Positions 26,385-34,350 of a DNA stretch of 64,000 nucleotides are shown here, piece by piece (position 1 is the stretch's first letter; each line of letters starts with the position of its first letter). The position numbers and the translations under genes are program-made. The DNA comes from Desulfocarbo indianensis (lineage in GTDB: Bacteria; Desulfobacterota; Desulfarculia; Desulfarculales; Desulfarculaceae), in assembly GCA_001184205.1 (NCBI GenBank), contig LBMP01000001.1, positions 1,144,001 through 1,208,000 on the forward strand, given 5' to 3'. Below the pieces are notes generated by a model that ran no database searches, was not told the origin of the DNA, and saw nothing but the letters and a program-made list of their open reading frames with translations.

Positions 26385-26851
26385 GCATTCCTTTCTCTCA
26401 GAGGCCGCGCCCCCGGCTCCGGGCGGCGAGGCTTTGCAAACCAACCAGTTGATTTGGCGGGATTAAGCTCCTTTCAGCCCAAGCGCGGCCTCGGTACGTC
26501 CGCCCGGCCGCGCCAAGTCGTCGCTGTAGTTGCAACCACACCAGCCTCCTTGCCGGCCGGTCGCCTTGGCGGCGGCCAACCGGCTGCGCCGGTCCGGGTC
26601 ACGGAATGCTTTCTTTGAATATGAGGCCCGTTCTTCAATCAGCTCTCCATGATCGGCAAATCCGCGATTACCAGCCAGCTCGCACGAAACACGCGGGCTA
26701 GGCAAGAACTTCCCCACCCCCTTGCGCCGGGGGGCCAGCGTCAAGATACCGGTGGTGGCCCGTTCAGGCGCCGTCCGAGGGCCTCCAAAAATAGATCAAT
26801 AAAAACAATACGATGCCACGGCATAGGCTTTAGGGGCCGCCCGGCGGGCGG
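26385..26851. other. Long intergenic region before flgF
   Basis: About 470 bases without a convincing gene. Short open frames exist on both strands (plus 26649-26876, minus 26463-26744) but lack a good ribosome site and any recognisable motif. A 12-bp palindrome ATGCCACGGCAT lies at 26813-26824, 28 bases upstream of the sigma-54 promoter. The region is the place to expect binding sites for the RpoN activator. No clear intrinsic terminator for the upstream unit was seen. Confidence 0.4.
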
Positions 26852-26867
26852 TGGCACGAAGGTTGCT
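26852..26867 (+). promoter_or_regulatory. Sigma-54 promoter for flgF-fliW
   Basis: TGGCACGAAGGTTGCT is a full consensus -24/-12 element. Transcription should begin near 26878, about 28 bases before the flgF start. It would drive the eleven closely spaced genes from flgF to fliW. Confidence 0.88.
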
Positions 26868-26905
26868 AATGACTAGGGCGAGTCAAATCATCCCTCGGGA
26901 GAACG

Positions 26906-27613
26906 GTGAATAGCATGGCCTACGATTTCGGATTCGCGGACGCGGTTCACGGCAGCCTGGTGCAGCAGCGCCATCAGGAGATCATTGCCAACAACCTGGC
27001 CAACGTGAACACCCCCGGCTACAAGGCCGACCGCCTGCTTTTCAACGACGTCATGGGCCGCCGGGTCTACAGCGTCATGGAGCAGGGCTCCATGGACGTC
27101 ACCAACGAGGCTTTGGACCTGGGCATCTCCGGCGACGGCTTTTTCCAGGTGCGCACCCGCAACGGCATCCGCATCACCAGGGCCGGCAATTTTCAGATGT
27201 CCGCCGACGGCACCCTGATGACCTCGGCCGGCGACCCGGTGCTGGGCCCCGGCGGCACCACCGTGGCTATGAACCCCCAGGGCGGCCGCCCCCATGTGGA
27301 CGACCAGGGCGGGGTCTATCAGAACAACGAACTGGTGGGCCAGATCAGCGTGGTGGAGGTGGTGGACCCCAACAGCCTGGAAAAAGAGGGCTTTAATATG
27401 TTCTCCGCCAAGGGAGGCGGCGCTCCGGTCACCCGCCCGGCCCAGGATTACAGCCTGGTGCAGGGCGCCCTGGAGATGTCCAACGCCAACGTGGTGCGGG
27501 AGATGGTGGGCATGGTCGACAGCTACCGGGGATTCGAGTCCTATCAAAAGGCCATCAACGTTATGCAGGAAATAGATCAAAAGGCCGCCGCCCAGGTGGG
27601 CCGGGTTGGTTAG
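26906..27613 (+). CDS. flgF: Flagellar proximal/distal rod protein FlgF
   Basis: A rod protein of 235 residues with the N-terminal rod signature (RHQEIIANNLANVNTPGYKADRL in parts), the FlgF/G core GISGDGFFQVRTRNG and ITRAGNFQMSADGTLMTSAGDPVLGP, and the C-terminal block ALEMSNANVVREMVGMVDSYRGFESYQKA (in parts). It is shorter than flgG and lies upstream of it, so FlgF is the best name. The start is GTG 26906 after GGGAG; ATG 26915 is the alternative. Confidence 0.9.
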   Translation: MNSMAYDFGFADAVHGSLVQQRHQEIIANNLANVNTPGYKADRLLFNDVMGRRVYSVMEQGSMDVTNEALDLGISGDGFFQVRTRNGIRITRAGNFQMSADGTLMTSAGDPVLGPGGTTVAMNPQGGRPHVDDQGGVYQNNELVGQISVVEVVDPNSLEKEGFNMFSAKGGGAPVTRPAQDYSLVQGALEMSNANVVREMVGMVDSYRGFESYQKAINVMQEIDQKAAAQVGRVG

Positions 27614-27664
27614 GAAGTTTTTAGCAGGGAGTCCGGCGTGAAGCCGGCAAGGAGGATTTGAGCC

Positions 27665-28447
27665 ATGATGCGCAGCCTGTGGACCGCAGCCACCGGCATG
27701 ATCGGCCAACAGCTGAACATGGACGTGGTCGCCAACAACCTGGCCAACGTGAACACCTCGGGCTTCAAAAAGAGCCGGGTGGATTTCGAGGATCTGATCT
27801 ACCAGACCCTGCGCCAGCCCGGCGCGGCCCAGGCCACGGGCCAGCTCATCCCCACCGGTATCCAGGTGGGCATGGGCGTGCGGCCGGTGGCGGTGCAGAA
27901 GCTCTTCAGCCAGGGCGATTACCAGCAGACCGACAACCAGCTGGACGTGGCCATCGAGGGCGACGGCTTTTTCCGGCTGCTGCAGGGCGATCAGGAGGTC
28001 TACACCAGAAACGGCGCTTTCAAGCTGGACAACAACGGGGTGATCGTGGACAGCCACGGCTACATCCTGCAACCCCAGTTCACGGTGCCCGACGGCACCA
28101 CCAGCGTGACCATCGATCCCGCCGGCACCATCACCGCCCTGGCCTCGGACGGCACCCAGCTGGCCCAGGCCCAGATGGCCATCTACAAGTTCGCCAACAA
28201 CGCCGGGCTTTTCGCCCGGGGCAAGAACCTTTTCACCCCCACCCCCGCCTCGGGAGATCCGGTGGAGGGCATACCCGGCCAGGACGAGTTCGGCACCATC
28301 GCCCAGGGCTTCTTGGAGATGAGCAACGTGTCGGTGGTGGACGAGATGGTGAACATGATCGTGGCGCAGAGGGCCTACGAGGCCAACTCCAAGGCCATCC
28401 AGACCGCCGACGGCATGCTGCAGATGGCCAACAACGTCAAGCGTTAG
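27665..28447 (+). CDS. flgG: Flagellar distal rod protein FlgG
   Basis: The 260-residue distal rod protein. MMRSLWTAATGMIGQQLNMDVVANNLANVNTSGFKK (in parts) is the classical FlgG N-terminus. The FlgG-specific QPGAAQATGQLIPTGIQVGMGVRP follows, then the C-terminal GFLEMSNVSVVDEMVNMIVAQRAYEANSKAIQTADGML (in parts). The ATG at 27665 is preceded by AAGGAGG. It is downstream of flgF and upstream of flgA, a usual order. Confidence 0.96.
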   Translation: MMRSLWTAATGMIGQQLNMDVVANNLANVNTSGFKKSRVDFEDLIYQTLRQPGAAQATGQLIPTGIQVGMGVRPVAVQKLFSQGDYQQTDNQLDVAIEGDGFFRLLQGDQEVYTRNGAFKLDNNGVIVDSHGYILQPQFTVPDGTTSVTIDPAGTITALASDGTQLAQAQMAIYKFANNAGLFARGKNLFTPTPASGDPVEGIPGQDEFGTIAQGFLEMSNVSVVDEMVNMIVAQRAYEANSKAIQTADGMLQMANNVKR

Positions 28448-28458
28448 GGGATGGGATC

Positions 28459-29430
28459 ATGAAGGCCCTGGCAATCGCGACAATCTCGCTTCTGACCCTG
28501 GCGGCGGTCATGACGGCCCGGCCCGCGGCCCAGGCCGCCGGCATGCTCACCTTCGCCAACCAGGCGGAGGTGGCCGCGGCCAAGGTCACCCTGCGGGACC
28601 TGGTGGCCAGCGCCAAGGGTTTGGAAGAGGATTTCAGCGAGCGCCTGAGCCGGGTCAAGGTGGCCGAGGCCCCCCAAATGGGCCGCACCGCCACGGTGGA
28701 CGGGACCAAGCTGCGCGATCTTCTGGCCAAGGCCAAGCCGCCCCGCGATCTGAGCGTGCTCATACCCGGCGAGGTGGAGATAAGCCGCGCCAGCCAGAGG
28801 ATCACCAGCCGCCAAATCTATCAGGCCTTCAGCCAGGCCCTGCGGGAGCGCCTGGATGAGCGGGGGACCGATTACACCCTGCACAGCGTGAAGGCCGGCG
28901 CGGAGCTGACGGTGCCCGCGGGCCGCCTGGAAAGCAGGGTCAATTTCCTGAGCTACGACTTGGAGGGCCTGGTGGCCGCCCAGATCGAATTCTGGGTGAA
29001 CGGCTCCCTGGCCGCCCGCCGCCGGGTCACCGGCAAGGTGGACGTTTACGGCAAGGTGCTGGTGGCCGCCAACGGCCTGGCCCGCAATCACGTGTTGCAG
29101 CCGGAGGACGTGAAGGTGGCGCGCCTGCGCCTGAACGAGCTGAACGGAACCACCACCTCCGACCCCGAGCAGGTGGTGGGCCTGCGCACCCGGGTGCCGG
29201 TGGCCCTGGGCGAGCCTTTGCAGCTTTCCCGCCTGGAGCGCGCGCCCCTGATCCGCCGGGGCGACGTGGTCAGCATGATCTACACCGCCGGCCGGCTGCG
29301 GGTGAGCGCCAAGGGCCGCGCCGAGCAGACCGGCTACAAGGGCGGCAACATCAAGCTCATCAACCTGGCCTCCAAGCGCGAGGTTTACGGCAAAGTGCTG
29401 GATTCGGGCACCGTGCTGGTGGAGTTCTAG
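28459..29430 (+). CDS. flgA: Flagella basal body P-ring formation protein FlgA
   Basis: A periplasmic chaperone for the P-ring protein FlgI. The 323 residues start with a signal peptide (MKALAIATISLLTLAAVM..., cut near AQA-AGM). The C-terminal SAF domain is clear: VLVAANGLARNHVLQPEDVKVARLRLNEL (in parts), RTRVPVALGEPLQLSRLERAPLIRRGDVV and IKLINLASKREVYGKVLDSGTVLVEF. The N-terminal extension is longer than in enterics. I chose ATG 28459 because the frame upstream overlaps flgG. It is five bases from flgH. Confidence 0.92.
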   Translation: MKALAIATISLLTLAAVMTARPAAQAAGMLTFANQAEVAAAKVTLRDLVASAKGLEEDFSERLSRVKVAEAPQMGRTATVDGTKLRDLLAKAKPPRDLSVLIPGEVEISRASQRITSRQIYQAFSQALRERLDERGTDYTLHSVKAGAELTVPAGRLESRVNFLSYDLEGLVAAQIEFWVNGSLAARRRVTGKVDVYGKVLVAANGLARNHVLQPEDVKVARLRLNELNGTTTSDPEQVVGLRTRVPVALGEPLQLSRLERAPLIRRGDVVSMIYTAGRLRVSAKGRAEQTGYKGGNIKLINLASKREVYGKVLDSGTVLVEF

Positions 29431-29435
29431 GAGCG

Positions 29436-30143
29436 ATGAAAATCATGAAGGCCATGGCCTGGCTGATAGTTGCGGCCCTCTTGCTTTTGGCCGCCGGCTG
29501 CGCCGGCGACCCCACCCTGGTGCAGGCGGACAAGCCGGTGATGCCGCCCCCCGAGCCGGTGCGCGACCTGCGGCCGCCCCAGGCCACGCCGGGCTCGCTT
29601 TTCACCAACCAGTCGCCCGATTTTTATCAGGACCTCAGGGCCCGCAACGTGGGCGACATCATAGTGGTAGATATCGTGGAGAACTCCAAGGCCAAGAAGA
29701 AGAACGACACCAAGGCCGAGCGCACCAACGAGTTTTCGGCCGGCGTCCCCAACCTCATGGGCTACGCCGGGGGCCTGCGGCGCGAGGCCGGCTCCACCAA
29801 CTCCGATCCCCTGGTGTCGGCGGACTTCACCTCCAAGCACGACGCCAAGGCGGAGCTGAAGAAGGAAGACTCCATGACGTCTTCCATCGGCTGCACGGTG
29901 GTGGAGAAGCTGCCCAACGGCAACCTGGTGATCCGCGGCTCCCGCGAGCTGCAGGTCAACGGCGAGACCCAGTACATCATCCTGCAGGGCGTGGTGCGGC
30001 CCAGCGACGTGACCACCTCCAACACGGTCTACTCCACCCAATTGGCCGACGCCAAGATTTACTACACCGGCAGCGGGGTATTGAGCGACAAGCAGAAGCC
30101 CGGCTGGCTGGCCCGGCTTTTGGATAATATCTGGCCGTTCTAG
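29436..30143 (+). CDS. flgH: Flagellar L-ring lipoprotein FlgH
   Basis: Forms the outer-membrane L-ring. The 235-residue protein has a lipobox (LLAAGCAG, lipidated Cys at residue 22) and the FlgH motifs GSLFTNQSPDFYQDLRARNVGDIIVVDI (in parts), VVEKLPNGNLVIRGSRELQVNGETQYI (in parts) and GVVRPSDVTTSNTVYSTQLADA. The L- and P-ring genes show that the organism has a conventional Gram-negative basal body with an outer membrane. Confidence 0.96.
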   Translation: MKIMKAMAWLIVAALLLLAAGCAGDPTLVQADKPVMPPPEPVRDLRPPQATPGSLFTNQSPDFYQDLRARNVGDIIVVDIVENSKAKKKNDTKAERTNEFSAGVPNLMGYAGGLRREAGSTNSDPLVSADFTSKHDAKAELKKEDSMTSSIGCTVVEKLPNGNLVIRGSRELQVNGETQYIILQGVVRPSDVTTSNTVYSTQLADAKIYYTGSGVLSDKQKPGWLARLLDNIWPF

Positions 30144-30158
30144 GAGGGCGAAAGCGAC

Positions 30159-31259
30159 ATGCGCAAGGCAAGCCTGACCATAGCTTTTATCGCGCTTCTG
30201 CTGGCGTTCGCCGCGCAGGCCCAGGCCATCCGTCTCAAGGACATGACCTCCTTCAAGGGCGTGCGCGGCAACCAGCTGGTGGGCTATGGCCTGGTGGTGG
30301 GCCTGAACGGCACCGGCGACAAGAGCGCCACCACCTTCACCGTGCAGGGCTTGACCAACATGCTGACCCGCATGGGCGTGCGGGTGACCCCCGACCAGGT
30401 GAAGGTCAAGAACGTGGCCGCGGTGATGGTCACCGCCAATTTGCATCCTTTTGCCCGCGCCGGCCAGAGGGTGGACGTGACTTTATCGTCCTTGGGCGAC
30501 GCCACCAGCCTGGGCGGCGGCACCCTGGTGATGACTCCCCTCAAGGGCATGGACGGCCAGGTCTACGTCATGGCCCAGGGCCCGGTGAGCGTGGGCGGCT
30601 TCCTGGCCGCGGGCGAGGCGGCCAGCGTGAGCAAGAACCATCCCACCGTGGGCCGCATTCCCCGCGGCGGCACGGTGGAGCGCGAGCTGCCCTTTGCCTT
30701 CAAGGACATGGATCAGCTGGAAATAAACTTGGACACCCCGGACTTCACCACCGCCGCCAGGGTGGCCGCCGCCATCAACCGCGGCATGCAGGGGGTCAAG
30801 GCCCAGGCCAGCGACCCCTCCACCGTGAAGGTCAGCCTGCCCCCGGCCCAGGCCGTGGACCGGGTGGGCCTGGTGGCCAAGCTGGAGAACCTGGAAATCC
30901 GGCCCGACACCTCGGCCAAGGTGGTGGTGGACGAACGCACCGGCACCGTGGTCATGGGCGAGGCGGTCCGCATCTCCACCGTGGCGGTGACCTCCGGCGC
31001 GCTGTCCATCAGCATCGCCGAGAGCCAGCAGGTCAGCCAGCCGCTGCCCTTCACCGAGGGCCAGACCGTGGTCACCCCCCAGACCGAGGTGCAGGTGGGC
31101 GAGCAAAAGGCCAAGCTCAAGCTGGTGGACGGCGGGGTGTCCATAGGCGAGGTGGTCAAGGCCCTGAACGCCCTGGGCGCCACCCCCCGCGATCTCATCA
31201 CCATCCTGCAGGCCATCCGGGCGGCCGGGGCCCTGCAGGCCGATTTGGAGATCATCTAG
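30159..31259 (+). CDS. flgI: Flagellar P-ring protein FlgI
   Basis: Forms the P-ring in the peptidoglycan layer. The 366 residues begin with a signal peptide (ASLTIAFIALLLAFAAQAQA) followed directly by the conserved IRLKDMTSFKGVRGNQLVGYGLVVGLNGTGD (in parts). Other motifs are KNVAAVMVTANLHPFARAG, GGTLVMTPLKGMDGQVY, GGTVERELPF and a C-terminal LNALGATPRDLITILQAIRAAGAL (in parts). The length is normal. It ends one base before flgJ. Confidence 0.97.
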   Translation: MRKASLTIAFIALLLAFAAQAQAIRLKDMTSFKGVRGNQLVGYGLVVGLNGTGDKSATTFTVQGLTNMLTRMGVRVTPDQVKVKNVAAVMVTANLHPFARAGQRVDVTLSSLGDATSLGGGTLVMTPLKGMDGQVYVMAQGPVSVGGFLAAGEAASVSKNHPTVGRIPRGGTVERELPFAFKDMDQLEINLDTPDFTTAARVAAAINRGMQGVKAQASDPSTVKVSLPPAQAVDRVGLVAKLENLEIRPDTSAKVVVDERTGTVVMGEAVRISTVAVTSGALSISIAESQQVSQPLPFTEGQTVVTPQTEVQVGEQKAKLKLVDGGVSIGEVVKALNALGATPRDLITILQAIRAAGALQADLEII

Positions 31260-31260
31260 C

Positions 31261-32046
31261 ATGACCTTCGACGCCGCCATCTTGAAGCCGCTGGGCGCCA
31301 AGGCCAGCCAGACCCAGGCCAAGACCACGGAGGAACAGGCCAGGGAAAAAGCGGAGCTCCAGAAGGCCTGCCGCATGTTCGAGGCCCAATTCCTCAAGAT
31401 GCTCTGGAAGGAAATGCGGCAGACCGTGGACAACACCGAGATGTTCCACGGCGGCTACGGCGAGGAGATCTTCACCGACATGCTGGACCAGGCGATGAGC
31501 GACGAGACGGTCAAGGGAGGCTCCATGGGCATCGCCGACATGCTGGAACGCCAGCTCAGCCGCGATGCCTATTCCCGGCCGGGGGTCAAGATCGGCCAGT
31601 CCTTGCGCGTCGAGGCCGGCGGCGGAAGCGATTCCCAGAGCCTGATTCTGCCGGTGCAGGGCATCCTGACCAGCGGCTTCGGCTCCAGGGTGCATCCGCT
31701 GACCGGCGAGGACAGCGAGCACACCGGCCTGGATCTGGCCGCGCCGGAGGGAAGCCCGGTGCAGGCGGCGGCGGCCGGCAGGGTGGAATTCGCCGGCGAG
31801 CGCGGCGGCTACGGCAATCTCTTGATCATCACCCACGCCGACGGCAGCCAGACTTATTACGGTCATTTGCAGGAGATCAAGGTGAGCGAGGGCCAGTTGG
31901 TCTCCGCCGGCCAGCAGGTGGCCACGGTGGGCTCCACCGGCGTTTCCACCGGCCCGCATCTGCATTTCGAGACCCGCGACGCCGCCGGGCGGCCGGTCAA
32001 TCCCTTATCCAAGCTGGCGGGGGTGTCCTTGAACACCACTACCTGA
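31261..32046 (+). CDS. flgJ: FlgJ-type rod-binding protein fused to an M23 peptidase domain
   Basis: The N-terminal ~100 residues are the FlgJ rod-binding domain (ELQKACRMFEAQFLKMLWKEM and FTDMLDQAMS). In enterics the C-terminus is a glucosaminidase; here residues ~125-261 are a LytM/M23 zinc metallopeptidase: SGFGSRVHPLTGE, ligands H154 and D158 in HTGLDLA, H202 in YYGHL, and H233-L-H235. All catalytic residues are present. The protein should cap the rod and cut peptide cross-links in peptidoglycan so that the rod can pass. It starts one base after flgI. Confidence 0.92.
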   Translation: MTFDAAILKPLGAKASQTQAKTTEEQAREKAELQKACRMFEAQFLKMLWKEMRQTVDNTEMFHGGYGEEIFTDMLDQAMSDETVKGGSMGIADMLERQLSRDAYSRPGVKIGQSLRVEAGGGSDSQSLILPVQGILTSGFGSRVHPLTGEDSEHTGLDLAAPEGSPVQAAAAGRVEFAGERGGYGNLLIITHADGSQTYYGHLQEIKVSEGQLVSAGQQVATVGSTGVSTGPHLHFETRDAAGRPVNPLSKLAGVSLNTTT

Positions 32047-32064
32047 TCCCAAGGAGTAGTAGCC

Positions 32065-32553
32065 ATGCAAGCTGTGATGCAGGAAATCGGCCAGCGGCTG
32101 GGCCAGGAGCTGGAGCTGTACCGTCAACTGTTGGAGGTGGTCAGCGAGGAACGCGACATTCTCCTGGACGGCGGTCACCAGCGTCTCATGGGCACGGCCG
32201 AGCGCAAGCTGGCGGTTTGCAAGGAACTGGCCCAGGTGCAGGAGGGACGCCGCGAGCTGATGATGAGCCTTTCGCCGGACAGCGAGCGCTCGCTGAAGCT
32301 TTCCGACCTGGCCGGGTTTCTGCCCAGCGGCCAGCAGGGGCCCTTCCGCACCATGATCTCCAACTTAAGCCGCATGGCCAAGCGCCTGGCCGACCTCAAC
32401 CAGATGAACAAGGGTTTCATCGAGGAGGCCCTGGACACGGTGGAAGGCTTGTTGCACACCCTGACCGGCCGGGGGCGGGGCGCCGCCTACGGCAGCAAGG
32501 GCGTGCAGCAGAGCGGGCCCTCCTTGCCGCGTCTGCTGGCCAGGGAGGTGTGA
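32065..32553 (+). CDS. flgN: Flagellar chaperone FlgN
   Basis: A 162-residue helical protein upstream of flgK, the standard place of FlgN, the export chaperone for FlgK and FlgL. Helical segments such as IGQRLGQELELYRQLLEVVSEERDILLDG (in parts) and RMAKRLADLNQMNKGFIEEALDTVEGLLHTL (in parts) match the FlgN pattern of an N-terminal helix pair and a C-terminal NxxxI-type helix. Sequence conservation in this family is low, so position carries much of the weight. GGAG precedes the ATG, and it ends three bases before flgK. Confidence 0.85.
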   Translation: MQAVMQEIGQRLGQELELYRQLLEVVSEERDILLDGGHQRLMGTAERKLAVCKELAQVQEGRRELMMSLSPDSERSLKLSDLAGFLPSGQQGPFRTMISNLSRMAKRLADLNQMNKGFIEEALDTVEGLLHTLTGRGRGAAYGSKGVQQSGPSLPRLLAREV

Positions 32554-32556
32554 GCC

Positions 32557-34338
32557 GTGCCTTCGATCTATTCCATGATGGATATCTCGCGCTGGGGGCT
32601 CATCGCCTCCACGCGGCAGTTGGACACCATCAGCCACAACGTGGCCAACGTGAACAACGCCGATTACTCGCGCCAAGAAGTGGTGCAGGCCACCCGCAAC
32701 CCGGAGCGCGCCAGCGAGGGTTTCTACGGCACCGGAGTCAAGCTCCTGGACGTGATCCAGCACGTGGACAAGCTGCTTTTCGAGCGCATCTCCGATAAGA
32801 CCAGCGATCAGGAATACCAGAACGCCCGGCTCACCCAGCTCAGCCGCCTGGAGGCCCTTTCCAACGAAGCCGGCGACGCCGGCCTGGGCTACGAGATCAC
32901 CGCCTTTTTCAACGCCTGGCAGGACGTGTCCAACAACCCCGAATCGTCCGCGGTGCGCCAGGTCCTCAAGGAGACGGCCAACAACCTGGTCAACCGCCTG
33001 CAAACCCTCATGACCGACCTGGCCCAGGTCAAGCGGGACCAGGACACCTATCTCTCCGGCGCGGTCAGCGACGCCAACGCCACCTGCCGCCGCATCGCCG
33101 AACTGAACCACCAGATCGCCGCCGACGAGGCCAGCGGCAAGACCTCCAACGACCTGCGCGACGAGCGCATGGCCCAGATCAACAAGCTGGCCGAATTGAT
33201 CGATATCAACTGGTTCGAAACCGGGGACGGCTCCATCACCATACAGGCGGGCACCGGCAAGACCCTGGTGCAGAGCGACTACCCCAGGGACTCCGACGCG
33301 GACCCCCTCTATTTCGGACCGGTGGACGGTTACAGCGAGCACCAGCTGGTGTGGCGCAATCTGAACGTGGTCATGGACGCCTCCGAGGTGACCGGCGGCA
33401 GCATCGGGGCCTGGCTGCAGGTGCGCGGCGGCACCCTGCCCACCGGCTCCACCGGGACCGACACCGGCGACATCCCCCAGATGCAGGCTTTTCTCAACGA
33501 CCTGGCCGAGACCATCATCGTGGAGGTCAACAAGCTGCATTCCCAGGGCGCCGGCCTGGACCTCATGACCAGCGTCACCGGCACCTACGGATCATCCAGC
33601 GCGTCCACCTCCTTCAACGATTCCACCAACGTCCTGCCTTTCGGCTCCATCGTCCAGGACGGGACCTTGGATATCTGGGCCTATGAGAACGGCACCCGCC
33701 GCGGCTACACCATCAACGTCTACGCCAGCGACAGCCTGACCACCCTGGTGAACCGCATCAACGCCACCATCAACCCCACCATGAACCCGACCTCCAACCC
33801 GGTGGCCACGGTGGTGGAAAACAAGTATCTGAGCATCAATTCCTCCGGCGGCATCGAATTCGCCTTTGCCAACGACACCAGCAACGTCCTGGCGGCCCTG
33901 GGCATAAACACCTTTTTCCAGGGCGCCTCGGCCTCCAGCATAAGCCTGAACGACAATATCCAGAACAACGTGCGCAACATCGCGGCGGGCCGTTTGCTGG
34001 AAGACGGCGAACACGCCACGGGCGACGCGACCAACGCCCTGGATTTGGCCGACCTGAAGGACGCCAACACCATGACCGGCGCCACCGAGACCTTCAACGA
34101 GGCGGTGATCGCCTGGGCCGCGGAATTGGGCACCAAGATATCGGCGGCCTCGGACAGTCTCAGTTTCAACGAGACCGCCCTGGCCGAGCTGCAGAACATG
34201 CGGGACAACGTGAGCGCGGTGAACCTGGACGAGGAAATGATCAAGATGATCCGTTTCCAGCGCTCGTACCAGATGGCGGCCAAGATGATCAACGTGGCCG
34301 ACACCCTCTTGGCCACCCTCTTGGAAACCAAGAGGTAG
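32557..34338 (+). CDS. flgK: Flagellar hook-filament junction protein FlgK (HAP1)
   Basis: Joins hook and filament. The 593-residue protein has the N-terminal signature IASTRQLDTISHNVANVNNADYSRQEVV (in parts), the FlgK block QDVSNNPESSAVRQVLKETANNLVNRLQ (in parts), and the C-terminal NLDEEMIKMIRFQRSYQMAAKMINVADTLLATLL (in parts). The length is close to the usual 550. The GTG at 32557 follows GGGAGGTGTGA, so the start overlaps the end region of flgN. Confidence 0.96.
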   Translation: MPSIYSMMDISRWGLIASTRQLDTISHNVANVNNADYSRQEVVQATRNPERASEGFYGTGVKLLDVIQHVDKLLFERISDKTSDQEYQNARLTQLSRLEALSNEAGDAGLGYEITAFFNAWQDVSNNPESSAVRQVLKETANNLVNRLQTLMTDLAQVKRDQDTYLSGAVSDANATCRRIAELNHQIAADEASGKTSNDLRDERMAQINKLAELIDINWFETGDGSITIQAGTGKTLVQSDYPRDSDADPLYFGPVDGYSEHQLVWRNLNVVMDASEVTGGSIGAWLQVRGGTLPTGSTGTDTGDIPQMQAFLNDLAETIIVEVNKLHSQGAGLDLMTSVTGTYGSSSASTSFNDSTNVLPFGSIVQDGTLDIWAYENGTRRGYTINVYASDSLTTLVNRINATINPTMNPTSNPVATVVENKYLSINSSGGIEFAFANDTSNVLAALGINTFFQGASASSISLNDNIQNNVRNIAAGRLLEDGEHATGDATNALDLADLKDANTMTGATETFNEAVIAWAAELGTKISAASDSLSFNETALAELQNMRDNVSAVNLDEEMIKMIRFQRSYQMAAKMINVADTLLATLLETKR

Positions 34339-34350
34339 GGGGCTTTATAG

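Noticed and set aside
26463-26876. Two short frames on opposite strands in the flgF upstream gap
   Set aside because: No ribosome site, no recognisable residues, and one runs into the sigma-54 promoter.
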